DNA of 18,404 bases. Origin: JBGLNJ01 sp964353405. GTDB lineage: Bacteria > Chloroflexota > Anaerolineae > Fen-1058. Shown in pieces: positions 1 through 6,810 of the stretch (within the stretch, counting starts at the first letter, position 1; the number at the start of each line of letters is the position of its first letter). The notes below the pieces were generated by a model that worked only from the letters and a program-made list of their open reading frames with translations, did no database searches and had not been told where the DNA came from. A program made the translations under genes and the position numbers. The stretch lies in the NCBI GenBank assembly GCA_964353405.1, contig CAYGWJ010000423.1, forward strand, positions 1-18,404, in the 5' to 3' direction.

Positions 1-289
1 CCGGATCGCCGATCAGCGTCGAAGATTCAGTGTGCCCATCTGGTTGGTGAACATGGTGATGAAAATTGGGTAAGCCGGGATGGTGGCGCGCGTTATCCCA
101 TCCCAGGACGCGCTTTCCGCCCTGCACCAGCGTGTAGCTATACTTGCCCAATGTCTCGTTAAAATAGAGATCGAGCGTGTACCCACCGGTCAGCTCGATC
201 CTCCATTTGGTGACGAGATCGTGGACAGCCGTGATACATCGGCACGCAGCTATGAAGTGAGCGACGGCACGATCGAACGCAGCAGCCAT
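1..289 (-). CDS. TumE-like (DUF6516) toxin, partial at the left window edge
   Basis: I translated this frame by hand. It starts with ATG at 289, stays open to base 1 (96 codons) and has no stop in the window, so the C-terminus is missing. The readable part contains GGYTLDLYFNETLGKYSYTL, then RVLGWDNARHHPGLPNF, then HHHVHQPDGHTE. The W-D-N-x-x-H-H-P-x-L-P-N-F signature followed by a His-rich stretch is what I know from the DUF6516 family, annotated as toxin of TumE-type toxin-antitoxin systems. The start lies inside the preceding gene, giving a 40-bp overlap and implying translational coupling. The role as a toxin is taken from family knowledge; the molecular target is not visible here. The alternative is a conserved protein of unknown function with the same fold. 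Confidence 0.72.
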   Translation of the reverse strand, partial: MAAAFDRAVAHFIAACRCITAVHDLVTKWRIELTGGYTLDLYFNETLGKYSYTLVQGGKRVLGWDNARHHPGLPNFHHHVHQPDGHTESSTLIGDP

Positions 290-552
290 TCGAACAAGCT
301 CCGCATGACGCGTGTGCGTTGCAGTGTCTCGACAGCATTACGCCATTCGATAGAATCTTCCCAATCAGGATGCTCGGAGCCTTCTCCATGATCCAGGCGA
401 GCCTCCAGCGCTTTTAGAGAAATACCGTAGCGCTGTTCAAAGCGCCGAATGGTGTTCTGAAGAAGCTCTTCACGATTGCGCGTATCTTCCAGCAACTGGG
501 TAAGGGTTTCTTGCGTAATTCCAGGCGGAAACGCGCGCAGTGCCACTTCCAT
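250..552 (-). CDS. Small coiled-coil protein, probable antitoxin partner of the TumE-like toxin
   Basis: A 100-residue protein. I place the start at ATG 552 because GGGAGG lies five bases upstream; a GTG at 558 is in frame but sits inside that ribosome-binding site. Residues 12-42 are charged and probably helical or coiled-coil. RRFEQRYGISLKALEARLD (37-54) with the acidic, Trp-containing stretch to about residue 70 resembles small proteins often found directly upstream of DUF6516 toxins; that resemblance is from memory. No DNA-binding domain is obvious by eye. The last 40 bases overlap the toxin gene. A consensus promoter and a palindrome precede it, which suits an autoregulated toxin-antitoxin operon. 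The antitoxin role is inferred from position and size. Confidence 0.68.
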   Translation of the reverse strand: MEVALRAFPPGITQETLTQLLEDTRNREELLQNTIRRFEQRYGISLKALEARLDHGEGSEHPDWEDSIEWRNAVETLQRTRVMRSLFEWLLRSIVPSLTS

Positions 553-612
553 TGTCACCTCCCCTCAACCAATCCGCTCTCTGCAAACGCACTGACTCGG
601 CAGCGTCACATC

Positions 613-627
613 CGTCATTCAGTGACG
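613..627. promoter_or_regulatory. Palindrome at the start point of the toxin-antitoxin promoter (putative operator)
   Basis: CGTCA-TTCAG-TGACG is a perfect 5-bp inverted repeat with a 5-bp spacer. It begins about seven bases downstream of the -10 box, where a repressor would block initiation. A further CGTCA half-site lies at 604-608. Operator function is inferred from position. Confidence 0.45.
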
Positions 628-633
628 ACTCTA

Positions 634-662
634 ATTATACGGCAGGCCCGCCGCGCGGTCAA
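634..662 (-). promoter_or_regulatory. Sigma-70-type promoter of the toxin-antitoxin operon
   Basis: Read on the minus strand: TTGACC (662-657), a 17-bp spacer, then TATAAT (639-634). The -10 is perfect, the -35 matches five of six, and the spacer is optimal. The expected start point is near 627, about 75 bases before the antitoxin ATG at 552. It is the best promoter match I saw in the window. Confidence 0.75.
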
Positions 663-671
663 ACGAATGCT

Positions 672-706
672 AAAAACGCCAGGGGCGACCTATGCGTCCT
701 TGGCGT
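672..706 (-). terminator. Intrinsic terminator at the end of the ABC importer operon (repeat copy A)
   Basis: On the minus strand ACGCCAAGG (706-698) can pair with CCCTGGCGT (684-676) with one mismatch, and the stem runs directly into TTTTT (676-672). It lies 39 bases behind the livF stop and just upstream of the toxin-antitoxin -35 box, so it insulates the two units. Its sequence resembles the hairpin at 6758-6794. Confidence 0.65.
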
Positions 707-744
707 CTCACCGAAAGGGCGGCCTGCCTGGTTGCGGTGCTGAC

Positions 745-1449
745 TCAAAAACCGAGGTAAGCCGTCTTGACGTGTTGGTCGCGCAGCAGGTGCCGACCGG
801 ACCCTTCCAGGATCACCCGACCGGTCTCTAGAACGTAAGCCCGGCTAGCTAACTCGAGGGCGTGAAAGACGTTCTGCTCCACCAAAAGGATGGTGACGCC
901 CCGTTTATTGATCTCGTGAATCACCCGAAAGACCTCTTCCACCAGGACCGGGGCCAGACCCAGAGACGGCTCGTCGAGCATGAGCAGTTTAGGCTGAGAA
1001 AGAACACCTCGAGCGATCGCCAACATCTGCTGCTCGCCACCAGAAAGAGTGCCGGCTAACTGGTTTTTGCGCTCCGCCAGGCGAGGGAAGAGTTGGTAGA
1101 CCTCCTGTAACCCCTGGTCAAGCCCGCCTCGCGCCCGCTTGATATAGGCCCCCAACTCTAGGTTCTCCATGACACTCATATCCGGCCACAGGCGGCGACC
1201 TTCCGGGATCTGGGCGATGCCCAACTCGACGATCCGGTGAGGTGACAGCCGATCAATTCTTTGGCCATTGAAAACAAGCTGGCCAGAAGCTGGCGAAAGA
1301 AGGCCGGAGATCGTCTTGAGGGTTGTGGTCTTGCCCGCTCCATTGGATCCCACCAGTGTCACGATCTCGCCCTCTTTGACCTGGAACGAAACATCCCAAA
1401 GGGCCTGGGCCTGACCATAGGAAACGTTGATCTTGTTCACCTCCAGCAT
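745..1449 (-). CDS. livF: HAAT-family ABC importer ATPase LivF
   Basis: One of two cytoplasmic ATPases that drive the importer. At 234 residues it has the usual LivF length. Visible motifs are Walker A GSNGAGKT (34-41), the LivF-typical QIPEGRRLWPDMSVMENLELG (80-100), signature LSGGEQQ (135-141) and Walker B LLMLDEPSLGLAP (155-167). I chose ATG 1449 because the protein then begins MLEVNKINVSYG, as LivF proteins do. The longer open frame to 1608 would add 53 unrelated residues lying inside livG. The start sits one base past the livG stop, with a G-run upstream as ribosome-binding site. It is the last gene of the operon, followed by an intrinsic terminator. The family assignment is secure; the substrate cannot be read from an ATPase. 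Confidence 0.95.
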   Translation of the reverse strand: MLEVNKINVSYGQAQALWDVSFQVKEGEIVTLVGSNGAGKTTTLKTISGLLSPASGQLVFNGQRIDRLSPHRIVELGIAQIPEGRRLWPDMSVMENLELGAYIKRARGGLDQGLQEVYQLFPRLAERKNQLAGTLSGGEQQMLAIARGVLSQPKLLMLDEPSLGLAPVLVEEVFRVIHEINKRGVTILLVEQNVFHALELASRAYVLETGRVILEGSGRHLLRDQHVKTAYLGF

Positions 1450-1450
1450 G

Positions 1451-2269
1451 TTATCCCCCCGCCCCGCCAGCCGGATGGTCGCCGTCCTCGCCATCGACCG
1501 ACTCTGCTGCCAGCTTGCTCGCAGCAAATCGCGTGCCCAGATAGGCCGTCTGCACCGCCGGATCGCCGGCGATCTCGGACGCAGTGCCTTCGGCGATCTT
1601 TTCGCCATAGTTCAAGACCATGATCCATTCGCAGATACCCATGACGGCTTTCATCACATGTTCCACCATGATAACAGTGATCCCACGGTCTCGAATCTGC
1701 TGAATCAAAGCCATGGTGAGGGTCTGTTCCGTTGGATTCAAACCGGCGATCACTTCGTCCAACAAGAGGATCTGCGGATGGGTCGCCAGGGCGCGCGCAA
1801 TTTCCAGGCGTTTGTGGTCTGGCAAGGTCAGGTTGCGGGCCAACTGGTCTGCCTTGGGCGCCAGGCCCGTGAACTCGAGCACGTCTTGTACCCGGCGGCG
1901 CAAATCACGAGCCTGTCCGGCCCGGCCAAAACTCGCGCCGACGCGCACGTTATCGAACACGGTCATCTCGCGGAAAGGTTTGACGACCTGGTGCGTGTTG
2001 GTGATACCGAGATGACACGTCTGGTGTGGCTTGAGGCCAGAGATATCCTTGCCTCGGGAAAAGACGCGCCCGGTGCTAGGAGGATAGACTCCGCTGATGA
2101 CGCGGAAAAGAGTCGTCTTGCCAGCCCCGTTAGGGCCGATCAAACCAAAGATGACGCCTTCCGGGACCTCGAAATCAACCATCGAGACAGCCGCCAGTCC
2201 TCCAAAGTAGCGGCTAACCTTCTCGCCGCGCAAGACAACAGGCCGACTGGCAAAAGGAGCGCCACTCAT
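1451..2269 (-). CDS. livG: HAAT-family ABC importer ATPase LivG
   Basis: The second ATPase of the importer, 272 residues. Walker A GPNGAGKT is at 45-52, Walker B ILLLDE at 167-172 and the switch histidine at 204. The signature region reads NLTLPDHKRLEIARALAT (146-163) instead of LSGGQ, and Walker B continues DEVIAGLNPTE; both are variants I know from part of the LivG branch, so I do not read them as decay. The ATG overlaps the livM stop by four bases (ATGA), showing translational coupling. After the usual terminal TAYLG at about 245 there is an extra acidic and Gly-rich tail of roughly 27 residues of unknown role. A LivG/LivF pair forms the mixed ATPase dimer in this transporter family. Confidence 0.94.
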   Translation of the reverse strand: MSGAPFASRPVVLRGEKVSRYFGGLAAVSMVDFEVPEGVIFGLIGPNGAGKTTLFRVISGVYPPSTGRVFSRGKDISGLKPHQTCHLGITNTHQVVKPFREMTVFDNVRVGASFGRAGQARDLRRRVQDVLEFTGLAPKADQLARNLTLPDHKRLEIARALATHPQILLLDEVIAGLNPTEQTLTMALIQQIRDRGITVIMVEHVMKAVMGICEWIMVLNYGEKIAEGTASEIAGDPAVQTAYLGTRFAASKLAAESVDGEDGDHPAGGAGG

Positions 2270-3450
2270 GATACCATCCTCCCGGCCGCCGGGGCGGCTG
2301 TGTCCCCGCCAGACCTGGTACGATTCCGAATCACCCGGTTGAAGCGCTCGACGAGACCCCTAACCGCCCGGGCGATCCTTTCAATCAGGCCGACGATCCC
2401 TTTCGGCTCAAACAGGATGATCAAGACCAATAGCCCCCCGTACAAAAGAAGATTAAAGCGCACCAGGTCAATCGTCTGCCCGGCAAACATGAGACGCGCC
2501 GTCGAGAGGCGATCCTGGATCACCGTATAGACAATCGCGCCCAGGACCGGGCCCCAGATCGTGCCAATTCCGCCGATGGTGGGCATCAACACCAGAGAGA
2601 TGCTGGTCGAAAAGCCAAAGACGGTCTGGGGATCAATATAAAAGATGTACTGGGCATAGACGCTGCCGCAAATGCCCACCAGAAACGCGCTCAACATCAG
2701 GGCGAGGATCTTGTAGCGGGCCGTGTTGACGCCCAACGTCTCGGCCGCATCGGGGTCCATATTGATGGAAAACAGACCGAGACCAAACTTGGAGTTGCGC
2801 ACCCAGACCGTGACGAACAAGACCACACTCGTCAAGACCAGTATGCCGTAGTAGAAACTGAGTGCATAGGCCCTGATATTCGGCGGCGTCGGCAGAGGGA
2901 GGCCACTCGCGCCCCCGGTGAAGACACCTGCCTTGCTCAACAAAAAGCTGAGGGGCGAGCCTTTGAGCAAGTCGTCAATATTCAGCATCAAGATGCGTGT
3001 CGCCTCCCCTACGCCGATGGTGGCAATCGCAAAGTACGGGCCGCGCAACCGCAAGGTGGGATAGCCAATCAGAACGCTATAGACCGTAGCGACAACACCC
3101 GCAATCGGCACGGTGAGCAGCGGGGGCACACCGCGCAGCCACAAGATGGCCGTCACATAAGCTCCCAGCCCAAAGAAAGCCGAATGCCCAAAAGAAGTCT
3201 GCCCCGCAAACCCACCCAGGATGTTCCAGCTCGCGCTCATCGAGATGTAGAGCAAGGTCCAAAAGGAAAGCGTCTGGAGATAGTTGCCCCCGGCCTGAAA
3301 TCTCGGCAACAAGGCCATCAGCAAAAACAGGATCACCCCCAGGCCTATCTGCCAGTTGAGGATTTTGCGTATCAAGCGCACCCCCTTCTTGCATTGTTGG
3401 ACATGCCGATTCAACGTCTCTTGAACAGGCTCTTTAGGCTTGGCCGCCAT
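2266..3450 (-). CDS. livM: HAAT-family ABC importer permease LivM
   Basis: A membrane subunit of the importer with many hydrophobic segments. LivM hallmarks are QTSFGHSAFFGLGAY, then GYPTLRLRGPYFAIATIGVG, and the cytoplasmic loop DPDAAETLGVNTARYKILAL that contacts the ATPases. The open frame gives 394 residues from ATG 3450, but that start has no ribosome-binding site and overlaps livH by 40 bases. A TTG at 3375 follows AAGGGGG at a spacing of five bases, begins LIRKILNW just before the first membrane segment and leaves 35 bases after livH. I consider that start (369 residues) at least as likely. The C-terminus after the last membrane segment is a long basic tail ending in an Ala/Gly-rich stretch. 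Confidence 0.93.
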   Translation of the reverse strand: MAAKPKEPVQETLNRHVQQCKKGVRLIRKILNWQIGLGVILFLLMALLPRFQAGGNYLQTLSFWTLLYISMSASWNILGGFAGQTSFGHSAFFGLGAYVTAILWLRGVPPLLTVPIAGVVATVYSVLIGYPTLRLRGPYFAIATIGVGEATRILMLNIDDLLKGSPLSFLLSKAGVFTGGASGLPLPTPPNIRAYALSFYYGILVLTSVVLFVTVWVRNSKFGLGLFSINMDPDAAETLGVNTARYKILALMLSAFLVGICGSVYAQYIFYIDPQTVFGFSTSISLVLMPTIGGIGTIWGPVLGAIVYTVIQDRLSTARLMFAGQTIDLVRFNLLLYGGLLVLIILFEPKGIVGLIERIARAVRGLVERFNRVIRNRTRSGGDTAAPAAGRMVS

Positions 3451-4331
3451 TCGTGGTTGAACAGACTTGCCAGACCGCCGGGCATCACCACCAGTACGAC
3501 AACCAGGAGAACAAAACTGATGAAATCCTGCAAGGCCGTCTTGACCCCCAACACAACACTAAAGTTTTCGGTCAGGGCCAGGATCAATGCGCCCAGCGCA
3601 ACGCCGACAAAACTCTGCAGGCCTCCCAAGACACAGATGCAAAAACTCTTGAGCAGGTGGCTGCGGCCAAAGTCCGGGTCAAAGGCGAAAATTAGCGACA
3701 TGAGCGACCCGGCCAGGGACGCCAGCGCAACCCCCAACCCAAAGGCGATCATCATGATGCGGTCGGTGTTGATGCCGACCAGGCGGGCCGCGTCAGCGTC
3801 CTGCGAAGTGGCCCGGATCGCCTTGCCGATGTAGGTCCGCGTGAGAAACTGGTGGAGCAACACCAGGGACACAACGCCAACCGCAAAAACCACCAGGCGA
3901 TTGACAGAGATGGGGATGGGCCCGGCCTTGATCGTCAACAGCGTGTACGGAGTGAAAATGGTCCGCGTGTCACCGCTCCAGATCAGGTAGGCGACATTTT
4001 GCATGATGAGCCAGACGCCAAAGAGAAGCAGGAGAGACGAAATGGGCGGCGCCGTCATCACCCGCCGCACAACGATGCGCTGCAGGAACATGCCCAGCAC
4101 AAAAAAGAGCGGCACGACAATCAGGGGCGCGAGAAAAGGATTGACCTTCAAGGTCGTGATGAGAACAAAGGCGGTGTAAGCGCCCAGCATCATCGTGCCC
4201 GCGTGCGCCAGGTTGATGATTTTCATCACGCCATAGATGAGGGCTAAACCATACGACATGGTTGCATACAGGCCCGCCAACAAGATGGCGCTGATCAGCA
4301 GCGTCAAGAATGAGTCGAAGGTCAAATTCAA
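3411..4331 (-). CDS. livH: HAAT-family ABC importer permease LivH, TTG start
   Basis: The first membrane subunit of the importer, 306 residues with about eight hydrophobic segments. LivH hallmarks are GLALIYGVMKIINLAHAG near the N-terminus, the coupling loop YIGKAIRATSQDADAARLVG, and LLKSFCICVLGGLQSFVG. I place the start at TTG 4331: GGAGG lies six bases upstream and the protein then begins with LNLTFDSF. The frame is open to ATG 4394, but those extra 21 residues are encoded by the intergenic GTATTGG repeat and read YWRSNLQYPIP, which looks like an artefact. The gene follows the binding-protein gene after 70 bases that hold a strong hairpin. Confidence 0.92.
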   Translation of the reverse strand: MNLTFDSFLTLLISAILLAGLYATMSYGLALIYGVMKIINLAHAGTMMLGAYTAFVLITTLKVNPFLAPLIVVPLFFVLGMFLQRIVVRRVMTAPPISSLLLLFGVWLIMQNVAYLIWSGDTRTIFTPYTLLTIKAGPIPISVNRLVVFAVGVVSLVLLHQFLTRTYIGKAIRATSQDADAARLVGINTDRIMMIAFGLGVALASLAGSLMSLIFAFDPDFGRSHLLKSFCICVLGGLQSFVGVALGALILALTENFSVVLGVKTALQDFISFVLLVVVLVVMPGGLASLFNHEWRPSLKSLFKRR

Positions 4332-4351
4332 AAGACACCTCCGCCAAGCGG

Positions 4352-4390
4352 GTATTGGGTATTGGAGATTTGACCTCCAATACCCAATAC
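4352..4390. repeat. Perfect 16-bp hairpin made of GTATTGG heptamers between binding protein and livH
   Basis: Left arm 4352-4367 (GTATTGGGTATTGGAG) is the exact reverse complement of 4375-4390, with loop ATTTGAC. Further imperfect heptamer copies continue to about 4400, next to the stop codon of the binding-protein gene. No T-run follows the stem on the minus strand, so it resembles an mRNA-stabilising or attenuating hairpin more than a full terminator. The same heptamer recurs elsewhere in the window. Confidence 0.85.
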
Positions 4391-4401
4391 TCAATACCCA
4401 A

Positions 4402-5709
4402 CTACTTGGGAATCGGCACTACAGCCTCGCCATTTGCAATGTCCTTGGGCCAGATGAGGACTACCTTGCCATCGGGCGTATTCTGGGTCATGACATAGTC
4501 GTTGCTGATCTGCCCGTTGGACTCAAAGTAGGCCCGCTGCCCCACGACGATGGAGCCCTTCATATCCATCTTGGCCAGCGCATCGCGGACCTTGGTCTTG
4601 TCCAAAGTGCCAGCATCTTCGATGGCCTTGAACAGGACACGGGCGGTTTCGTAGCCCAGCGCCGGGAACCACTCGGCTGGCTCATTGTAGGTCTTTTGAT
4701 ACTTGTCGGCAAAGGCCTTGACCTGCGGATACGGGAGATCTGCCGACCACCAGTTCGCAGCGACGATATAGTTGGAAGCAGCGCCGAGAGCATCCCGCGC
4801 GGCTTTCTCCGGGCCACGTGGTCCATAGCTGATCACCTTGTGATAGAGGCCAAGTTCCGTGTATTGCCGCTGCATCAACGTGTAATCAGCCAGGCGGGCA
4901 TCGGCCAGAAAGACATCGGCGCTGGCGCCCTTGACCTTTTGCAGCAGCGGCGCAAAGTCCTTGGCGTTCAGCTCAAAAGCCTCATCCACCACAACCTGGA
5001 AGCGATCCGGGGCTGCCTTGGCGCGGTCGTTGATCCCCTTCCGGAACTCTTGGCCATGAGAAGTGTTCTCGCCCACGAGGGCGATCTTGAGCGGCTTGGG
5101 CAGCTTGCCCGCATCCTGTTGGACGACGAGCCAATCCATCAACGTCAGCGCGAGCTTTTCGATGCTGGCCAGCATGCCAAAGATCCACTTGTTACCCTGC
5201 GCATAGATGGCGCCTGTGGCCCCGCCGCCATTGATGTAGGGGATCTCGTACTTGCCCGGCACGACGGTGTGCGCCTGGATCAAGGGAGTGCCATACCCAC
5301 CTAACAGGGCGTTCACCTTGTCCTCGTTGACCAGCTTTTCGTACATATTCACCGAGGTCGTATTCTCGCTCTTGTCGTCATAGATGATGAGCCTGACCGG
5401 GATCTTGCGGCCATATTCCTTGACCATGATACCCCCGGCGTCATTGACCTCCTTGACGGCCATCTCGTAGGTCTTTTTAAAGAATCCTCCCTCACGCGCC
5501 TGCCCGCCCGTGAGAGGGAGAGCCGCGCCCAAGACAATCTCACTTGGGCCGGCTGGTGTAGCGGGAGCCGTGGTCGCCGCGGGTGCTGGGGGCTGGGTAG
5601 GCTGAGCAGGTGGAGCAGCCGGGGCACATGCTGCAAACATGGGAACTAACAGGCTCAATGTGGCGACTAAAGCCAGAGCCTTGACTGGTTTACGAGACTT
5701 GAACATCAT
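4402..5709 (-). CDS. Branched-chain-amino-acid-type ABC importer solute-binding lipoprotein
   Basis: The extracytoplasmic receptor of the importer (periplasmic-binding protein type 1, Peripla_BP_6/LivJ-like), 435 residues. Residues 1-27 are a lipoprotein signal: basic MMFKSRK, hydrophobic core, then lipobox FAAC with the lipidated Cys at 28. An Ala/Pro/Thr-rich tether follows to about residue 55. The mature domain begins EIVLGAALPLTGGQAREGG and continues VNDAGGI, as in LivJ-like receptors. AGGAGGAGG stands directly before two adjacent ATG codons; I use the first. It is the first gene of the canonical binding protein-H-M-G-F order. The ligand is not determined: this family also binds amides, urea and aromatic acids. 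Nearby hydroxylases and a base permease hint at a heterocyclic or aromatic ligand (inference). Confidence 0.93.
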   Translation of the reverse strand: MMFKSRKPVKALALVATLSLLVPMFAACAPAAPPAQPTQPPAPAATTAPATPAGPSEIVLGAALPLTGGQAREGGFFKKTYEMAVKEVNDAGGIMVKEYGRKIPVRLIIYDDKSENTTSVNMYEKLVNEDKVNALLGGYGTPLIQAHTVVPGKYEIPYINGGGATGAIYAQGNKWIFGMLASIEKLALTLMDWLVVQQDAGKLPKPLKIALVGENTSHGQEFRKGINDRAKAAPDRFQVVVDEAFELNAKDFAPLLQKVKGASADVFLADARLADYTLMQRQYTELGLYHKVISYGPRGPEKAARDALGAASNYIVAANWWSADLPYPQVKAFADKYQKTYNEPAEWFPALGYETARVLFKAIEDAGTLDKTKVRDALAKMDMKGSIVVGQRAYFESNGQISNDYVMTQNTPDGKVVLIWPKDIANGEAVVPIPK

Positions 5710-5777
5710 CCTCCTCCTTAGGACAAAAGATGAGAAACCGCGCGATTGGAAATCTTGTACTAGAAACGATCGGAATA

Positions 5778-5789
5778 CTCACCTCCTTT
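5778..5789 (-). promoter_or_regulatory. Orphan strong ribosome-binding site upstream of the binding-protein gene
   Basis: AAAGGAGGTGAG on the minus strand lies about 70 bases ahead of the ATG at 5709, with no ATG at a workable distance. A GTG overlapping the motif would open a 30-codon frame running into the binding-protein gene, but the spacing is too short to claim a leader peptide. The rest of 5710-5855 shows no convincing promoter by eye; TATCTT (minus strand) just upstream is a weak -10 candidate. Confidence 0.35.
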
Positions 5790-5855
5790 CATTCGTTGCC
5801 GGCCAGGTAAAGATACTGACCCCCTTTTGGCCCCGACTGCCGCAGCCGACTCTAC

Positions 5856-6644
5856 TCATCTGCGTTGCTTTAGGGGTAGGGTTCCCACGACCCAGGCGAA
5901 GGTGTGGCTGAAGCAAACGCGGTCACCTTCATAGTGAACGTTCAGGCCAGTGGCATCATCGGCCATGGAGGCAATAAAGCTGTCCCGTACCCGCTCGGCC
6001 ACATCCGCCGGAGTGTGGCTGATGGCGAACCACTCGTCCAGCTCGCGCGGCGTAGCGTAGGTCGCAGCGCGCAAATCACGCAGGCCGGCCCGCCCGAACA
6101 GGGCGATCAATTCACTCAAGGGGAGACAACGGGTATGAGAGGGATCACGCCACTGTTCGAGTTGATTGTGGCGCGCTGCCCGCTCTGGAATCTCGGAGGT
6201 GACAATGTCAATCAAAGCCACGCGGCCGCCGGGCCGAACCACGCGAACCATCTCGGCCAACACGCGCGCTGGATCGCTCAGATGATGAAAGGCCGAGCCG
6301 CACGTCGCAATATCAAACGAATGATCGGGGAAAGCAAGCGTCTCGGCATCGCCCGGCTCAAAACGGAGGGTATTCATTTGGCGAGCCTGGCGGTTCGCCT
6401 CAGCGCGGACCAGCATGGCGGGAGTCAAGTCAATGCCCACGACCTCGGCGGCTTGTTCGGCAAAGAGGAGGGCCAAAAAACCAGGGCCAGTCGCCACGTC
6501 GAGCACACGGTCGCTGGCCTGCGGGCCAACAAATGAGACAAAGCGGCGGCGTGCCTCTTCGGCAGCGACGACGGCGCTATTGGCATAGCTGTCGGCCTGG
6601 GCGGTGAATGCCTGGAGTACCCTGTCTTTCTGTTGATCCTTCAT
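5856..6644 (-). CDS. Class I SAM-dependent methyltransferase (UbiE/Methyltransf_11 type)
   Basis: A 262-residue cytoplasmic methyltransferase. Motif I is VLDVATGPG (47-55), the acidic residue ending strand two is in GIDLTPAMLVRAE (D72), GDAETLAFPDHSFD (98-111) covers motifs II and III, and VVRPGGRVALID (135-146) is the post-core signature. The C-terminal 110 residues probably shape the substrate pocket. The acceptor is unknown; relatives include UbiE quinone methyltransferases and many uncharacterised enzymes. Start ATG 6644 has only weak ribosome-binding sequence. The gene stands between the terminator-like hairpin of the hydroxylase block and the ABC operon, with its own 160-base upstream region, so it may be a separate unit or lead the liv operon. 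A role in modifying a hydroxylated heterocycle is possible but unproven. Confidence 0.88.
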   Translation of the reverse strand: MKDQQKDRVLQAFTAQADSYANSAVVAAEEARRRFVSFVGPQASDRVLDVATGPGFLALLFAEQAAEVVGIDLTPAMLVRAEANRQARQMNTLRFEPGDAETLAFPDHSFDIATCGSAFHHLSDPARVLAEMVRVVRPGGRVALIDIVTSEIPERAARHNQLEQWRDPSHTRCLPLSELIALFGRAGLRDLRAATYATPRELDEWFAISHTPADVAERVRDSFIASMADDATGLNVHYEGDRVCFSHTFAWVVGTLPLKQRR

Positions 6645-6689
6645 GTCACTGGATCCAGGAAGCAGAAAGCATCAAATCAAATTGGCTGT

Positions 6690-6723
6690 AATGTTGGGGC
6701 GAACCTTGGCAAAATGTTGGGGC
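6690..6723. repeat. Pair of 11-bp direct repeats upstream of the methyltransferase
   Basis: AATGTTGGGGC occurs at 6690-6700 and 6713-6723, a period of 23 bp (about two helical turns). On the minus strand a TAAAAT lies just upstream, a possible -10 box with no good -35. The arrangement suits a regulator binding two direct half-sites near the start point; function is inferred. Confidence 0.4.
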
Positions 6724-6757
6724 ATATTTTACCACTGTCTTGCCATGGCGCATAATC

Positions 6758-6794
6758 AAAAACACCAAGGGCGGAGCCTTTGCGCCATTGGCGT
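6758..6794 (-). terminator. Intrinsic terminator at the end of the molybdenum hydroxylase block (repeat copy B)
   Basis: On the minus strand ACGCCAA (94-88 of 67xx) pairs with TTGGTGT (68-62 of 67xx) with one G-U pair, and TTTTT follows. It begins 16 bases behind the stop codon at 6811. The surrounding sequence resembles copy A at 672-706, so both operons appear to end in members of one hairpin repeat family. Confidence 0.6.
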
Positions 6795-6810
6795 CTTTGC
6801 GGTGAGAATT

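Noticed and set aside
1450..1608. N-terminal extension of LivF
   Set aside because: The extra 53 residues are Arg/Ser-rich, lie inside livG in another frame and do not match the family; the start at 1449 gives the normal N-terminus.
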